A stretch of DNA of 64,000 bases, from assembly GCF_022921095.1 (NCBI RefSeq), contig NZ_CP095053.1:3328501-3392500 (forward strand). Direction: 5' to 3'. Under the pieces are notes generated by a model, which was not told the DNA's origin, did not search any database, and saw only the letters and a program-made list of their open reading frames with translations. A program made the position numbers and the translations under genes. Below are positions 26,421-35,637 of this stretch, one piece after another. The first letter of the stretch is position 1. Each line of letters opens with the position of its first letter. Source of the DNA: Hymenobacter aerilatus (GTDB lineage Bacteria; Bacteroidota; Bacteroidia; Cytophagales; Hymenobacteraceae).

Positions 26421-29400
26421 ATGCCCCGCCTACCCCGTCTGCCGCTGCTGTGGCTGCTACTATTCCTGTGCGCTTGCACAAAAACCACCTCCACTACCGA
26501 CCCCAACGGCGAGGAAATCGATCCCTATCAGAACCTGATATTTGAGTTCGACCAGGCGATGGTAGGCCCCGAACAGCAGGACCATTGGGATACCACGCAG
26601 GTAGTGACCTTTGAACCAGCCGTGCGGGGCAAGTTTAAGTGGGCTAACGACCGGGAGTTGATTTTCTCCCCTCTCACACCCTTTCGGCCCAGCACTACCT
26701 TCCGGGCTACGCTGCGGCCGCAGGCCCTACCCGCCGACAAGCGCGACGTAGAGCTACCAGAAAACCGCCGCGTATTTCACACACCCTACCTCCAGCCGGG
26801 CACGGTGCAGGCCTTTTGGGGCCGCTCGCGGCGGGCGGCGGGCACTGCCGAACTGCGCTTAGATGTGCCGTTCAACTACGCCGTGCGCTCCGCCGATGTG
26901 CGCCCGCTGCTGCGCCTCACGCAGGACGGGCAGCCAGTGGCCTTCGAGGTGCTGAATACTGAGCCCGACCAAACTATACAGCTTGGCCTCACGCAGGACG
27001 TGCGGCCCGGCTCCCCGCTCACGGTAGCGCTGGCGGCCGGTCTGCGCGCCGCTGGCGGCGACCAGCCTACCACGCAGGATTTCACCCTACCCGTAGACGT
27101 GCCCGATCCGCAGGCCCTGGCTGTGAGCAGCGTATCGGGCACGGTGCAGGGCACCGACCCGGTGGTGACGGTGCGCACCAACCAGCCCGTAGCCGAAGGC
27201 GACCTGACCAGCACGGTGGCTGTGTCGCCGCAGGTGCCGTTTGCGGTGGAAACGCAGGAAGGCGGCTTCACGCTGAAGGGCGGTTTTGAGGTCGGAAAAA
27301 GCTACCAAGTGCGTATTGGCAGCGGCTTGCGCGGGACATTGGGCGGACAGCTAGACGAGGACGTGACCCAAACCGTAAGCTTCGGCGACGAGCGGCCGAC
27401 CATCAGCTTCGCCAGTGGTGAGAAAGCCATGTACCTCGACGCGCTGGGTGCCCGCAACCTGGGCGTGCGCATCAACGAGGTAGCGCAAGTAAAGGTGACC
27501 ATTGCAAAAGTCTACGCCAACAATTTGCAGCAACTATTGCGGAGCGGCACCCAATACGGCTACCCCGAGTACGACCCCGATTCTGAAGAAGACAACACGG
27601 ACGACAACGGCGAGTACATCGACCGTTCGTTTCAGTACTACGACGTAGAGAACCTGGGCAATGTGCTGTCGGAGCGCACTTATACGGTAGCTGGGCTGCC
27701 TAAGCAACAGGGCCTGCGCCTACTCAACCTCAGCCTGAAAGAGCTAGAGTTTACCGACGACCTGAAAGGCCTTTATATCATCAAGATACAGGACACTGAG
27801 CGGCAGTGGCTGCAAGTGAGCAAGCTGGTAGCCGTGACGGACATCGGCCTGATTGTGAAGCAGGGCGCGGCGGGTAGCACGCTGGTATTTGCCAACTCCA
27901 TCCGCGACGCGAAACCGCTGTCGGGCGTGTCGGTGCGCTTCGTGAGTAGCAACAACCAGGTGATGGGCACCGGCACCACCAACGCTGACGGCGTGGCAAA
28001 ATTCGATAGCACAACCGCGACTAGCCGGTTCCGGCTGGGTATGGTGATGGCGCAGCGCCAATCGGATTTTACGTTTCTGGACCTGAGCCGCAGCCGCGTG
28101 GAAACGTCGCGGTTTGAGGTAGGCGGCTTGCAACGCAACGCGGCCCGCTACCAGGCTTTCCTGTACGGCGACCGGGACCTGTACCGCCCCGGCGACACCA
28201 TCCGCACGAACACCATCATCCGCACCGAGAACTGGCAAGCGCCGCCTAAAAATCTACCTGTCAAGATTCGCTTGCTCCTACCCACGGGTAAGGAATACGC
28301 CAGCTTGCGCAAGCAACTGTCGGCGGCGGGGGCGTTTGAGGCGCAGTTTATCCTGCCGCCCAGCATCATGACCGGCCTCTATACGTTGGAAGTCCTCACC
28401 GGCAACGATGTGCTGCTGACCTCACGCCAACTCAGCGTAGAGGAGTTCATTCCCGATAGACTGAAGGTGACGGTGAAAGCCTCGCGGGCCGTCGTGAAGC
28501 CGGGCCAGCCGGTTTCGGCCCAGATTATGGCCCAAAACCTGTTCGGTCCGCCCGCCGCCGACCGCAAGTTTGAGGTGGAGTTTTCGCTGAAAGAGAAACC
28601 CTTCACCCCCAAAAACTACCCCGACTATACTTTCGCCATCAACAGCGGCGAGAAGCGGCGCGGCAACTACGGCTACCAGGAGCAAACGCCGATTTCGGCC
28701 CGCTTCGAGAAGACGTTGCGCGAAGGCACCACCGACGCCGACGGCCGCGGTACTGCCACCTACCAAGTGCCCGATTACACTGACCTGGGCACGCTGGAAG
28801 GTGCGGCCTTCGCTACAGTATTCGACGAAACCGGCCGCCCGGTGAACCGTCTGGCTACGTTCGAGGTGCAGACGCAGCCAGTGCTGTTCGGTATTCGGGC
28901 GTTGCCGGAGCTGGTGAGCACCCGCGAAAAGGTGCCGGTGCAGGTGGTGGCTCTCACGCCCGCCGGTCAGCCCACCAGCGCTCCGGCGCGGGTGCAGGTG
29001 GTGCGCCTACTCTGGGAAACCGTGATTGAGCGCCAGGGCGGCCGCTACATCTACAACTCGCAGAAGCGCGAGCAAGTGGTATCTAGTCAGCAGGTTACTG
29101 TGGGCGCGGGTGGCGGCGCGGCGGTGCAGTTTGCGCCTACCTACTCCGGCGAGTACGAAATCAGGGTAGCGCGGCCGGGCGCGGTTACCTACGTGGCTCA
29201 GCAGGTGTACGCCTACGGCTACGGCGACACGCAGGCCAACAGCTTCGAGGTGAACAACGAGGGCGAGGTAACTATCGAACCCGACAAAGCGAAATACGCA
29301 CCCGGCGAAACGGCCCACCTGCTGCTGAAAACACCCTTCCCCGGCCGCGTGCTCGTGACGGTGGAGCGGGACCGGGTGCTGAACAGCTTCTACGTGACTA

Positions 29401-31964
29401 CCGACGAGAAATCGGCGAAGGTAGACGTGCCGATTCGCGCCGGGCACGTGCCCAACGTGTATGTGACGGCCACAGCTATCCGCGAGATTTGCGACAACCG
29501 CCTACCTCTTACGGTGGCCCGCGGCTTCATGCCATTGCTCGTGGAGAGGCCTAATTCGAAGCTGACCGTCAGCATCAAAGCGCCCGCGCAGAGTCGTTCC
29601 CAAACCTTCCAGACCATCGAGGTGAGCACCGCGCCCAAGGCCCAGGTAACGCTGGCCGTGGTGGACGAGGGCATTTTGCAGATGAAGGACTACCGTACGC
29701 CCGACCCGCACGGCTACTTCTACCAAAAACGCGCCCTGGAAGTGCAGGCCTACGATGTGTATCCCTTCCTGCTCCCCGAACTCGGCACCAGCAGCAGCGG
29801 CGGCGACGCCGCCGACCTCTCCCGCCGCACCACGCCCGTACCCTCGCGCCGCGTGAAGCTCCTCGCCAAATGGAGCGGCGTGCTTACAGCCGATGCCAGC
29901 GGAAAAGTGCGCTACCGCGTACGGATTCCGCAGTTTTCGGGAGCCGTGCGCGTCATGGCCGTGGCCTACAAAGACGACGCATTCGGCGCGGCCGAGCACA
30001 CCATGCGCGTCGCCGACCCGGTGGTCATCAGCACTGCCCTACCCCGCTTCCTCAGCCCCGGCGACACGATTGACGTGCCCGTGACGCTGACGAATACGAC
30101 AGGGAAAAGTACCGGTGTTTCGGAAGTTAAGATAGAAACGACAGGACCAGTTCTTCCGATTCGGCCAACTCGAACAAGCGACGCTATGACCGATTATTTG
30201 CGTTTTGTCGAGCTACAGCCGAATCAGGAAAGGCAAGTAGTATTCAAGGTTGTAGCCGGTTCTGGTTATGACCCTAAACTAGTTTTCGCCAAAGATGCTA
30301 TAGGTAATGCTACAGTGAAAGTTACTGTTACTCCCGGAAAAGGAGGGGGAAGCTTCACCGAAACCATCGAACTCCCCGTCCGGCCGGCCTCACCCTTGCA
30401 GAAGCGCAACGGTTCCGGCGAAGTAGCGGGCGGCGTGACGCAGCCGCTGAAGCTGCAAACGGATTTCATTCCGTCTTCGCTGCGGAGCCAGCTGGTGGTG
30501 AGCCGCTCGCCAATGACGGTGTTTGCCAAGGACTTGCGCTACCTGTTGCAGTATCCGTACGGATGCTTAGAGCAAACCGTGTCGGCGGCTTTCCCGCAAC
30601 TGTATTATGGTGATTTGGCGGCCACGCTGGGGCAGCAAACCGGCAAGGCCGTGAAGACGAGTCCGTATAACCCCAACTACCACGTGCAGGAGGCCATCCG
30701 CAAGGTAGAGGCCCAGCAGATGTACAATGGCAGCCTCAGCTACTGGCCCGGCGGCGACTACGACAACTGGTGGGCCACGGCCTACGCTGCTCACTTCCTA
30801 CTCGAAGCCCAGCAAGCTGGCTTCCAAGTCAACAAAACCGTGCTCGACCGGGTGCTTCGCTACCTACAAGCGCGGGTGCGCAAGCGTGAAACCGATACCT
30901 ACAACATCATTCAAACGGGAGGAGCCATCCAGCCCGTCACGCGGGCTAAGCGCGAAACTGCCTACTCGCTCTACGTGCTGGCCCTGGCCGGTCAGCCCGA
31001 CGCAGTGGCGCTGAACTATTACAAAGCCAACCGCGCCCTGCTCACTGAGGATGCACGCTGGGTGCTGGCCTGCACCTTTGCCGTGGCCGGCAACCAGCGC
31101 AGCTTCCAGCAGCTCCTACCCGCCCGCTTCGCCCCCAAGACCACCGACGTGCGTGAGCTATCCGGCTCGTTCTCCTCGCCCATCCGCGACGAGGCGCTGG
31201 TACTCAACGCCCTCCTCGCCGCCGACGCCGACCACCCACAGGTTGCCCCGCTGGCCCGGCAACTCAGCCGGCAGGTGCAGCAAGCGAGTTGGCTGAACAC
31301 GCAGGAACGGGCGTTTTCCCTGCTCGCGCTGGGCAAGCTGGCGCGCCGTAACGCCGCCAGCACCGTTACGGCTGCACTGCTGGCCGATAGTAAGGTGGTA
31401 GGGCAGTTCTCGGGTAAGGATGTGTCGGTGACGAACGTGGCCAACCGCCCGCTGATGCTGCGCACGCAGGGTAGCGGCAAGCTGTACTACTTCTGGGAGA
31501 TGGAGGGCATCTCGCCCACCGGCCGCGTGCCCGAGGAAGACCAGTACCTGCGCATCCGCCGCGAGTTCCTGGACCGTAACGGGCAGTTTTTCGCTACCAC
31601 TTCCTTCAAACAAAACGACCTAGTGGTAGTCCGCCTGACGCTACAAGCCGCCGAAACGGCTGGCGAGGTAGAGAACGTAGCCGTTACAGACTTGCTGCCC
31701 GCCGGCCTGGAAATTGAAAACCCGCGTATCGGCACCGTGCGCGACCTTGCTTGGGTGAAAGACGCCGCCCAACCCGACTACCTCGACGTGCGCGATGACC
31801 GGTTGAATCTGTTCACCACCGCCACGGCTCAACCCAAGGTGTTCTACTACCTGGCGCGAGCCGTGAGCAAGGGCACGTTCAAGCTAGGCCCGGTGAGTGC
31901 TGATGCGATGTACAATGCGGCGTATCATTCGTATTCGGGCGCGGGCGTGGTGCGGGTACGGTAG
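26421..31964 (+). CDS. Alpha-2-macroglobulin family lipoprotein
   Basis: An 1847-residue protein with a lipobox ending at Cys17 or Cys19 (LLLFLCAC), so it is periplasmic and membrane-anchored. Repeated MG beta domains run through the first 1100 residues. The thioester motif is YGCLEQ with Cys1382, Glu1384 and Gln1385, as in E. coli YfhM; the thioester forms between Cys and Gln and traps attacking proteases. A helical thioester domain and a receptor-binding-like C-terminus follow. Such proteins are thought to guard the cell envelope together with penicillin-binding protein 1C, whose gene lies 3.7 kb downstream here. Codons about 1225-1310 are AT-rich compared with the rest. Confidence 0.93.
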   Translation: MPRLPRLPLLWLLLFLCACTKTTSTTDPNGEEIDPYQNLIFEFDQAMVGPEQQDHWDTTQVVTFEPAVRGKFKWANDRELIFSPLTPFRPSTTFRATLRPQALPADKRDVELPENRRVFHTPYLQPGTVQAFWGRSRRAAGTAELRLDVPFNYAVRSADVRPLLRLTQDGQPVAFEVLNTEPDQTIQLGLTQDVRPGSPLTVALAAGLRAAGGDQPTTQDFTLPVDVPDPQALAVSSVSGTVQGTDPVVTVRTNQPVAEGDLTSTVAVSPQVPFAVETQEGGFTLKGGFEVGKSYQVRIGSGLRGTLGGQLDEDVTQTVSFGDERPTISFASGEKAMYLDALGARNLGVRINEVAQVKVTIAKVYANNLQQLLRSGTQYGYPEYDPDSEEDNTDDNGEYIDRSFQYYDVENLGNVLSERTYTVAGLPKQQGLRLLNLSLKELEFTDDLKGLYIIKIQDTERQWLQVSKLVAVTDIGLIVKQGAAGSTLVFANSIRDAKPLSGVSVRFVSSNNQVMGTGTTNADGVAKFDSTTATSRFRLGMVMAQRQSDFTFLDLSRSRVETSRFEVGGLQRNAARYQAFLYGDRDLYRPGDTIRTNTIIRTENWQAPPKNLPVKIRLLLPTGKEYASLRKQLSAAGAFEAQFILPPSIMTGLYTLEVLTGNDVLLTSRQLSVEEFIPDRLKVTVKASRAVVKPGQPVSAQIMAQNLFGPPAADRKFEVEFSLKEKPFTPKNYPDYTFAINSGEKRRGNYGYQEQTPISARFEKTLREGTTDADGRGTATYQVPDYTDLGTLEGAAFATVFDETGRPVNRLATFEVQTQPVLFGIRALPELVSTREKVPVQVVALTPAGQPTSAPARVQVVRLLWETVIERQGGRYIYNSQKREQVVSSQQVTVGAGGGAAVQFAPTYSGEYEIRVARPGAVTYVAQQVYAYGYGDTQANSFEVNNEGEVTIEPDKAKYAPGETAHLLLKTPFPGRVLVTVERDRVLNSFYVTTDEKSAKVDVPIRAGHVPNVYVTATAIREICDNRLPLTVARGFMPLLVERPNSKLTVSIKAPAQSRSQTFQTIEVSTAPKAQVTLAVVDEGILQMKDYRTPDPHGYFYQKRALEVQAYDVYPFLLPELGTSSSGGDAADLSRRTTPVPSRRVKLLAKWSGVLTADASGKVRYRVRIPQFSGAVRVMAVAYKDDAFGAAEHTMRVADPVVISTALPRFLSPGDTIDVPVTLTNTTGKSTGVSEVKIETTGPVLPIRPTRTSDAMTDYLRFVELQPNQERQVVFKVVAGSGYDPKLVFAKDAIGNATVKVTVTPGKGGGSFTETIELPVRPASPLQKRNGSGEVAGGVTQPLKLQTDFIPSSLRSQLVVSRSPMTVFAKDLRYLLQYPYGCLEQTVSAAFPQLYYGDLAATLGQQTGKAVKTSPYNPNYHVQEAIRKVEAQQMYNGSLSYWPGGDYDNWWATAYAAHFLLEAQQAGFQVNKTVLDRVLRYLQARVRKRETDTYNIIQTGGAIQPVTRAKRETAYSLYVLALAGQPDAVALNYYKANRALLTEDARWVLACTFAVAGNQRSFQQLLPARFAPKTTDVRELSGSFSSPIRDEALVLNALLAADADHPQVAPLARQLSRQVQQASWLNTQERAFSLLALGKLARRNAASTVTAALLADSKVVGQFSGKDVSVTNVANRPLMLRTQGSGKLYYFWEMEGISPTGRVPEEDQYLRIRREFLDRNGQFFATTSFKQNDLVVVRLTLQAAETAGEVENVAVTDLLPAGLEIENPRIGTVRDLAWVKDAAQPDYLDVRDDRLNLFTTATAQPKVFYYLARAVSKGTFKLGPVSADAMYNAAYHSYSGAGVVRVR

Positions 31965-33412
31965 GCCTGTTCTCTGGCTTCTCTAGGCTGCCAGGCATAC
32001 ACGCTATGCCACTGGTCCTTGTATACTCTGCGGTAGGGACCAACGCGGGTAGGCGTATCTGGTTTGATGTAGTTTATTTTATTCGATTTACGGAAATCAG
32101 AAATAATGTAGCGAACTGTATCGCGGGCTGCTAAATCAAAAAATTGTTTTGTAGTTAGCTGCTTGTTATAATAATCCTGATCGATGAAAGAATAATAGGT
32201 AAGTGATTTTATGTGGTAATTATCCATTTGCCCAAAGAAGAAACTCATGGGCGCAATAATTTTTGTATTTTTTTGAGGCATACGAGAAGCCAAACGAGCA
32301 TTTTCCGTAGCTACGGGGGGGTAGGTGTAATTTTCTCTTAAGAGATTATAGGCGCGAGTCGCGCTTCCCAATGGATACAGCGCTATCAGAGCGGCTATTG
32401 CGTAACGACGTAGCTTTGGTAATTCGACAGTTGAAACAGCTTCCGTAATTATTACAATAAAGAACGGTACGAACAAGATGTAGTAATACGCATTGTGACT
32501 TTTAGTCAGAAGCCAAAACACCACTAGCAGCCATACCAGATAGCGCGCAGCCGGGGTGAACATTTTTTGTATTGGCCGCCCCCAGCTAGTGATAAGTATT
32601 ACCATAATAAGCAAGACAGTCAATGGTGCTTCGCCTTCACTATGAAAAAATATCCGGTCATATCGAGCCATTGTGTGCAGTTTCAACAGCACATCATGGT
32701 TATTTTGGTTGACCGGGTAGTGTGTGAACTGATATAGCAAAAGCGGCAACTGATCATCAATAAGTGCATCTGCTAAAAATAGGCCTGCGACTAGGCTACC
32801 CGCGGCGCTAAACAAAATGACCCCTCGCCAGCCGCTGCGTGGTAGCAGCCAAAACGTACCAGCTCCTATATAGATTAATCCATTAAGATGAGTAAGAGCA
32901 GCAAAACCGGCTAGTGCTCCAGCCAACAATAATCGTCTGGGAGAAAGTATTCCCTTTTGTAGCAGCAAAAAGGAAGCAAAGCCGAAGGTCGCCACCATCG
33001 TTTCTGGGCGGCTATCGACACCAAACAGCCACAGAGAACCACAACCCACATAAAGCAGCGCAGCTAGTAGCTGCTGTTCTTTCCTGGGCCGGAAGTAAAC
33101 CAGCAGCAAGAGTAGGCAACTACCGGTAAACAGTAGAGTAGTTGCCCGTGCAGCCCATATATCAAATCCTATAAAATATAAGATACCTGCCTGTACATAT
33201 ACAAAGGCTTTATGGTACATATATAAGTGTTCATCCCACTGCTGATAATTGCCAAATAAGCTTGAGCGAACAAAGCCATCCTTTAATAACTGATAGGAAA
33301 GCTCTGTACTCCAGGCATCATCAAAATGCGAAATACGGTGCCATAAAGTGGTAGCAAATAGCAGAAGTAGAGCACAAAGAATTACGTAATACGTAGTGCG
33401 CGGCAGCAGCAT
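31925..33412 (-). CDS. Membrane glycosyltransferase, GT39/ArnT-like
   Basis: A 495-residue protein with about ten membrane helices. The first periplasmic loop SHFDDAWSTE has the acidic pair expected of PMT/ArnT-type (GT-C) enzymes, and FGVDSRPETM is a second loop typical of this class. These enzymes move sugars from lipid carriers to glycans, lipids or proteins. It is AT-rich and convergent with the a2m gene: its last 13 codons are read from the strand opposite to the a2m 3' end, so its native C-terminus has probably been replaced. Confidence 0.75.
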   Translation of the reverse strand: MLLPRTTYYVILCALLLLFATTLWHRISHFDDAWSTELSYQLLKDGFVRSSLFGNYQQWDEHLYMYHKAFVYVQAGILYFIGFDIWAARATTLLFTGSCLLLLLVYFRPRKEQQLLAALLYVGCGSLWLFGVDSRPETMVATFGFASFLLLQKGILSPRRLLLAGALAGFAALTHLNGLIYIGAGTFWLLPRSGWRGVILFSAAGSLVAGLFLADALIDDQLPLLLYQFTHYPVNQNNHDVLLKLHTMARYDRIFFHSEGEAPLTVLLIMVILITSWGRPIQKMFTPAARYLVWLLVVFWLLTKSHNAYYYILFVPFFIVIITEAVSTVELPKLRRYAIAALIALYPLGSATRAYNLLRENYTYPPVATENARLASRMPQKNTKIIAPMSFFFGQMDNYHIKSLTYYSFIDQDYYNKQLTTKQFFDLAARDTVRYIISDFRKSNKINYIKPDTPTRVGPYRRVYKDQWHSVYAWQPREAREQAYRTRTTPAPEYE

Positions 33413-33434
33413 TTTGAGTTCGTTGAAGTAGCTT

Positions 33435-33442
33435 CAAAGCTA
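33435..33442 (-). promoter_or_regulatory. Possible promoter -7 box for the glycosyltransferase
   Basis: On the minus strand TAGCTTTG matches TAnnTTTG, with a weak TTGG at about the -33 distance. It also forms part of a GTAGCTT/AAGCTAC palindrome (33428-33443). It lies 23-30 bases before the start codon. Confidence 0.3.
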
Positions 33443-33473
33443 CGTTTTTTGCAAGTGTCCAATCGGGCGTCGT

Positions 33474-33553
33474 TTGCTACACTCCTTCACCTCCGCCCAA
33501 TCTAGCGTGAAGCTGGGTAGGGTGCACACGGGGCCGGTTTGGTAGCACTCGCC
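33474..33553 (-). pseudogene. Uma2 endonuclease remnant, C-terminal end
   Basis: The minus-strand translation reads GECYQTGPVCTLPSFTLDWAEV. The intact Uma2 gene at 35 kb reads GEFYQPGP and SLTLEWAEV at its C-terminus. Only about 25 codons remain. It is joined directly to the a2m tail fragment. Confidence 0.7.
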
Positions 33554-33774
33554 GTGCGCGACCTAACTTGGGCCACCAACGCCGCCCACCCCGACTACCT
33601 CGCCGTGCGCGATGACCGCCTGAACCTGTTCGCCACCGGCACCGCTCGGCCGAAGGCGTTCTACTACTTGGCGCGGGCCGTGAGCACAGGCACGTTCAAG
33701 CTAGGCCCGGTAACGATGCTATATACAACGCGGCGTATCACTCATATTTGGGCGTGGTGCGGGGGCGGTGAAAT
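33553..33774 (+). pseudogene. Duplicated 3' end of the alpha-2-macroglobulin gene
   Basis: The frame reads VRDLTWATNAAHPDYLAVRD and LNLFATGTARPKAFYYLARAV, very close to the C-terminus of the a2m protein (VRDLAWVKDAAQPDYLDVRD). After LGPV a frameshift occurs, beyond which the other frame continues DAIYNAAYHSYLGVVRGR and a stop. The copy has no start or signal and covers only the last about 75 codons. Confidence 0.85.
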
Positions 33775-33864
33775 TCCTTACCTTAGCCCGCACAATCTCT
33801 GAAAGCGTCCGTGAGCGGATACTGGCTCGGATTGGATGATAATTCGTTAAGCAATAAGTAATTA

Positions 33865-34704
33865 ATGAATACAGCGTCCTATTACCTGAATTCTACCTAT
33901 TATTTCATGATGCGATGGGTTTTCCATAGGCAGTATCTAATTGCTCCGGTACCCGATTATAATTTAAGCTTTAAGTTTAAAACCGAGGATGTGGTCGGTA
34001 GGCGGATGCTTAAGACCGGCTTATGTGAACCCGGCATTACCCGCTGCTTTTTAAACAATGTGCATTTAGAAGAGCATGATATAATGCTCGACATTGGGGC
34101 CAATATTGGTTGGTACTCAATGCTATTTGACCGGCATTCGCCTGCTTCGGCACGTATTTATGCCTTTGAGCCGGACCCCCTCAATTACGGCTTGTTAACT
34201 AATAACGCGCAGAGAAACAACGCGCGGAAGGTCATATGCATCCCTCAGGCGCTTTCCGACCGGCAGGAGAACAAGACACTATATCTATATCCCGATAAAA
34301 ACCGCGGCCGTCATTCACTGCTGCCCCTGCATACTGGCGAACAGATAGAAGTTTCTACCACCACGGTAGACGATTTTATGCGCGATAAGCAACTGGACCC
34401 GCGGCGAATTAAATTCGTTAAGATAGATGTTGAGGGCTACGAATATTTTGTGCTCAAAGGAGCGAAGACTCTGCTCCCTCACCTGCCGATTCTGCACACC
34501 GAATACTCTTTGGAGATGATGAAAAAAGGCGGAATCGACCCTCAAGAATTTCTTGATCTGATTGTGAGCTATGGGTTTCAACCCTTCATCATCGATGCAC
34601 AGGGAGAGTTAAAAGCTTCATCCAGCGAACAACTTATGACTATAGAAAAAGGAATTGATATTTTATGGAAGAAGGTCACCACTGCCGAAGCAACTGCTGA
34701 GTGA
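33865..34704 (+). CDS. FkbM-family methyltransferase
   Basis: A 279-residue enzyme. The S-adenosylmethionine site is LDIGANIGWYS near residue 75, with the acidic post-II loop YAFEPDPLNYG, and the FkbM-specific VDDFM and KFVKIDVEGYEYFVLKGA segment near 190. FkbM proteins methylate sugars or polyketides, and in Bacteroidota they usually sit in glycan clusters. It is AT-rich like the glycosyltransferase on the other side of the junction, so both may have come in one cassette that modifies a surface glycan. Confidence 0.85.
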   Translation: MNTASYYLNSTYYFMMRWVFHRQYLIAPVPDYNLSFKFKTEDVVGRRMLKTGLCEPGITRCFLNNVHLEEHDIMLDIGANIGWYSMLFDRHSPASARIYAFEPDPLNYGLLTNNAQRNNARKVICIPQALSDRQENKTLYLYPDKNRGRHSLLPLHTGEQIEVSTTTVDDFMRDKQLDPRRIKFVKIDVEGYEYFVLKGAKTLLPHLPILHTEYSLEMMKKGGIDPQEFLDLIVSYGFQPFIIDAQGELKASSSEQLMTIEKGIDILWKKVTTAEATAE

Positions 34705-34961
34705 AGCTAAAACTCAACACAGTGCTTTCTTGTGGTTTATGAGTAGTCCTTCGCCCCCATTAAAGTTAGGGGTGTTTCGACCGATAAGCAATCGGTCTTC
34801 CAATTAAGCATGAACTGAATGCTGTGCCTGCCTACTCGGTGCGCCAATTGTAAAAAGACCGGATTAATGATGGCTGTTACGCATCAGCAGTTCACATCGG
34901 CGGGCACCGCTTACGGGCCCGACTGGGACGGGCGATGGTGAGAGCCGCAAAAGGCGTAATT

Positions 34962-35558
34962 TCAGAGCCCCTCAAACACCTCTGCCCATTCTAGCGTGAG
35001 GCTTTGCAACGTACGTACCGGAATGGGGCCGGGCTGATAGAACTCGCCCTGCAGCTGATACTGCCCGTTTTCCAGCACGTATACAATTACGTTTTTCAGG
35101 CCAGGATCGACCATCCAGTACTCTCCTACCTCGTTTTCCTCGTAGAGGTCGAACTTAGTTTTGCTGTCGTGCGCCATGCTGCCGGGGCTCAGGATTTCGA
35201 TGATCCAGTCGGGGGCGCCCACGCAATCAAACTCATCGAGCTTAGCCGGGTCGCAGACGACACAGATATCGGGCTGCACGACCGTGCGGATGGCTGTATC
35301 GCCGTTGGGGGTAGCTTTAGTAAGGCGCACATCGAGAGGCGCGGCAAAGCCTCGGCACTGCTTTCCGCGTAATGCTACGCCCAAAGCCGTATTCAGATTG
35401 AAGGAAATAGTCTGGTGGCGTACCCGTGGCGCAGGACTCATACGCCAAATTTTCCCTCTGATTAGCTCAACAAACTCGCCGAGCCGCCACGTAAGGTAGT
35501 CGACGTAGGTGTACGTTTTGGTAAAGTCGAGCTGAGAAATATCCGTGATAGTCGGCAT
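34962..35558 (-). CDS. Uma2-family restriction endonuclease-like protein
   Basis: A 198-residue protein; the ATG at 35558 is preferred because the conserved part begins at MPTITDISQLDF. The PD-(D/E)XK nuclease core shows an Asp in VVQPDICVV and a Glu in DWIIEILSPGS, the usual Uma2 arrangement. Biological roles are poorly known; these genes multiply in cyanobacteria and in GC-rich Bacteroidota. A broken copy of its C-terminus lies at 33.5 kb. It is divergent from pbpC, with 79 bases between the two start codons. Confidence 0.85.
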   Translation of the reverse strand: MPTITDISQLDFTKTYTYVDYLTWRLGEFVELIRGKIWRMSPAPRVRHQTISFNLNTALGVALRGKQCRGFAAPLDVRLTKATPNGDTAIRTVVQPDICVVCDPAKLDEFDCVGAPDWIIEILSPGSMAHDSKTKFDLYEENEVGEYWMVDPGLKNVIVYVLENGQYQLQGEFYQPGPIPVRTLQSLTLEWAEVFEGL

Positions 35559-35637
35559 GGCGAAGTGAGGTTGCGCTGATAACGAAGATACGAGGCTTTG
35601 CGCTACACTTGCCCCCTCAACCCTGTATCTTGCAGCC

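Larger units (their letters stand above)
33413..33864. other. Junction region with two gene remnants
   Basis: 450 bases without an intact gene. It holds the glycosyltransferase promoter region, a Uma2 remnant on the minus strand (33474-33553) and an a2m tail remnant on the plus strand (33553-33774), joined directly. Confidence 0.75.

Noticed and set aside
33539-33802. Independent short gene after the glycosyltransferase promoter
   Set aside because: It is the duplicated a2m tail with a frameshift, so it is listed as a pseudogene.
34779-34961. Short frames and a GACCGAT/ATCGGTC hairpin between FkbM and Uma2
   Set aside because: The hairpin has only seven pairs and no T-run; the frames are under 30 codons with no recognisable content.
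35597-35633. TTTG and TATCTTGC pair as a full pbpC promoter
   Set aside because: The 25-base spacing is longer than the usual 19-23 and the -7 box deviates, so it is mentioned only in the gene entry.
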